Origin: Ovis canadensis
Lineage: Eukaryota; Chordata; Mammalia; Artiodactyla; Bovidae
Direction of reading: 5' to 3'
Assembly (NCBI RefSeq): GCF_042477335.2
Contig: NC_091255.1
Coordinates: 48,834,501 to 48,898,500, forward strand
DNA length: 64,000 bases
Of this stretch, positions 62,189-64,000 are shown piece by piece; positions within the stretch are counted from its first letter, which is position 1, and each line of letters opens with the position of its first letter. The translations under genes and the position numbers were made by a program. The notes under the pieces are model-generated. The model was not told the DNA's origin, ran no database searches, and saw only the letters and a list, made by a program, of their open reading frames with translations.

Positions 62189-64000
62189 GTCGGGAAGGGT
62201 GGGTCCAGGGAGGGTGGGTCCGTCTCTGAAATGACCTGCGGATCTGAATGGGAGGGCGAGCCGGGGGAGGGGGGACTGGGGCGGGGCTGTAAGGGAGAGA
62301 GGGGACTTTGGAGGAGGGGCCTGTGGGGGAGAGGGGTCCTGGGGGTGGGACCTAAGGGGAGGGGGATTGGAGGCTGGGTCTAAAGAACCTGGAGAAGAGG
62401 GGGCGTGGGGAATCTAAGTAGGGAGGAGTGGTCGGGAATCGGTGTGGGGCGAGCGCTAACTGTGAGATGCGAAGGAAGGTTGTTGAGACAGGAAATAAGG
62501 AATCCTGAAGGGTTGGGTGAGGTGAGTAAGACGGCGACTGGGGTGAGGAGCGAGGTAACCGTGCGCAAAAGGAGATGGGGAGGGAGGACCTGTTGGGAAC
62601 AGGTAATTAACAGGATGCTCCGGATGAGGAGGCCGCTGTGATATTTGGGGATTGATGAGTGAAAACCACTGGTTATGGGGTAACTGAGGAAATTGCTTAC
62701 ATTAGAGGGAATCTGAGAACGTTAGTTGAGAAGAAATCAGAATCGAGTTTAAGGTTGGATTGATAAATGTTGAAGTTCGCAAGGGAGCGCGATCTGCAGT
62801 TGAGGGCTCAGGTTGGAATGATGTGAAGTCTTAATTCTGGCCTCCGCCACCTCCCTAGGATCCACCTTCCTTTTCACGCTGTTATCTTTGCCCTGTGTTT
62901 GTTTCTGAATGACTTACTGCATGTTTTGGGTGACTTTTTTTCTTTCTTCTGCACATCAGAAGAGAACCTCAGGGAATAAGGACGGTTCTAGCCCTCATGT
63001 GGATTTACTAAGTAACTTTGAGGCAGATCAGTTTTTGTCTCCCCACCCGGCCCCCCCACTGGAGATGTTGGTTTGTGGGTTTGATCCCTTTCTGCATCTA
63101 AAAGATTGTGTTAAGCAAATGGGATCTTTAAAGTGGTTGCGAAGAAGTGATTCCTGAAAATAAGATTGAGATACTGGAATTTAGAAGATACGTCGTTCTC
63201 AGTTTCTTCCTCTCAACATTGTCCATTTTTTTGTGCCTTGTGCCTGGGAAGACTTGGTTTGGATTTGATACATGTCCAATTTTTAAACTTTTCTTATTGT
63301 CAACTTTTAGTAGCAGAAATTTCATATTGTTGTGTTACACTGTATTGGCTGCGGTCAAGACGGGAATGGGGAAGTTAGAGTTGGGGATGAAAGAGGTTGG
63401 TTGATGGAGAGAACTCATGGAGAATGTGGGAGAATGCAGTATTTTATTTTCTAGCTGCCAGAGTGTTTCACTCTTGACAAACACTTGCTTCATGAACTCT
63501 TTGAGAATTCACTAAAAAATAGTTTCAGGTAGTTGAGTCTTTTGCTTTGGTTCAGTCACTTAGGCCTTTTTTGCCAGTTGTTGGGGACTGGTGTGCTCAT
63601 GGCCAGTTTTGGCTTCTTTATTCTTAATCCTTTAACATCTTGACTGTTCTAGGTTTTCCTTTGAGTGTAATACTCTAAACACTTGGTGCATAGGCGAACT
63701 TGTTTAGCTTAGACGTGTTCCTGAAAGTCTTGGCATTTCTGAAGCCTGACGTGGATTAGCTTAAGAGGGGGCAGTTTCTAACTCTGTTTCACACTTGGTA
63801 TCAGAGTAATGTTTATCTTAGTTGGTACTGATTAGTTAGGTGATGTCAACACAGAGATGAAATGCAGGGGCAAGTGGAAGGTGTTGAGAACCGTGGGGTT
63901 TTCAGGTTTTACTGATGGCTTTTAAGAGGGAAGAGACGAGTTCTATTCCTTTTGGTGGATGTTCTTTCTTGACTTCTTAGGCTCTTTGATATATTCTTTT
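62189..64000 (+). other. WIPF2: Start of WIPF2 intron 1
   Basis: GC-rich for about 450 bp, then ordinary unique sequence. I see no coding exon, SINE or LINE. Absence of repeats over 1.8 kb contrasts with the preceding 16 kb. Confidence 0.55.

Overview
The window is nuclear DNA from a ruminant, almost certainly a bovid. Genes are mammalian with GT-AG introns. Lineage-diagnostic retroposons are everywhere: Bov-tA and Bov-A2 SINEs, CHR-family SINEs and a BovB LINE. The gene order MSL1 - CASC3 - RAPGEFL1 - WIPF2, all on the + strand, matches human 17q21, so the region should be the syntenic block that lies on cattle chromosome 19. The exact species cannot be told from sequence alone.

Layout: (1) 1-3.27 kb: last three coding exons and 3'UTR of MSL1, the scaffold of the MSL histone H4K16 acetyltransferase complex. 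(2) 3.3-5.1 kb: short intergenic region with an ancient L3/CR1 remnant and one Bov-tA. (3) 5.1-27.1 kb: complete CASC3 (MLN51/Barentsz), an exon-junction-complex core factor. Thirteen coding exons give exactly 703 aa, and an untranslated last exon is inferred. Intron 3 (12.2 kb) is filled with L2, L1, MIR and ruminant SINEs. (4) 27.1-30.4 kb: mostly unique intergenic DNA. (5) 30.4-44.75 kb: complete RAPGEFL1, a Rap guanine-nucleotide exchange factor-like protein of 15 coding exons and 662 aa, starting in a CpG island. Its second intron has all the marks of a minor-spliceosome (U12) AT-AG intron. (6) 44.75-61.5 kb: intergenic graveyard of retroposons, many nested inside one another with readable target-site duplications. 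(7) 61.9-64 kb: CpG-rich promoter, probable non-coding first exon and start of intron 1 of WIPF2, an actin-regulatory WASP-interacting protein.

The genes are neighbours but not an operon; they act in separate pathways (chromatin acetylation, mRNA splicing/decay memory, small-GTPase signalling, actin). I saw no real tRNA or rRNA gene, no CRISPR array and no intact transposon.

I found no convincing new multi-gene system. The most interesting signals concern RNA processing: the U12 AT-AG intron; a RAPGEFL1 intron built from six tandem branch-point plus pyrimidine-tract modules; a ruminant SINE reaching to within 16 nt of a CASC3 splice acceptor; an AATAAA directly abutting a splice donor at the CASC3 3' end; and a stop-free in-frame stretch upstream of the CASC3 start codon. 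Exon boundaries were read by eye from splice signals, reading-frame continuity and memory of the human proteins; no alignment was run.
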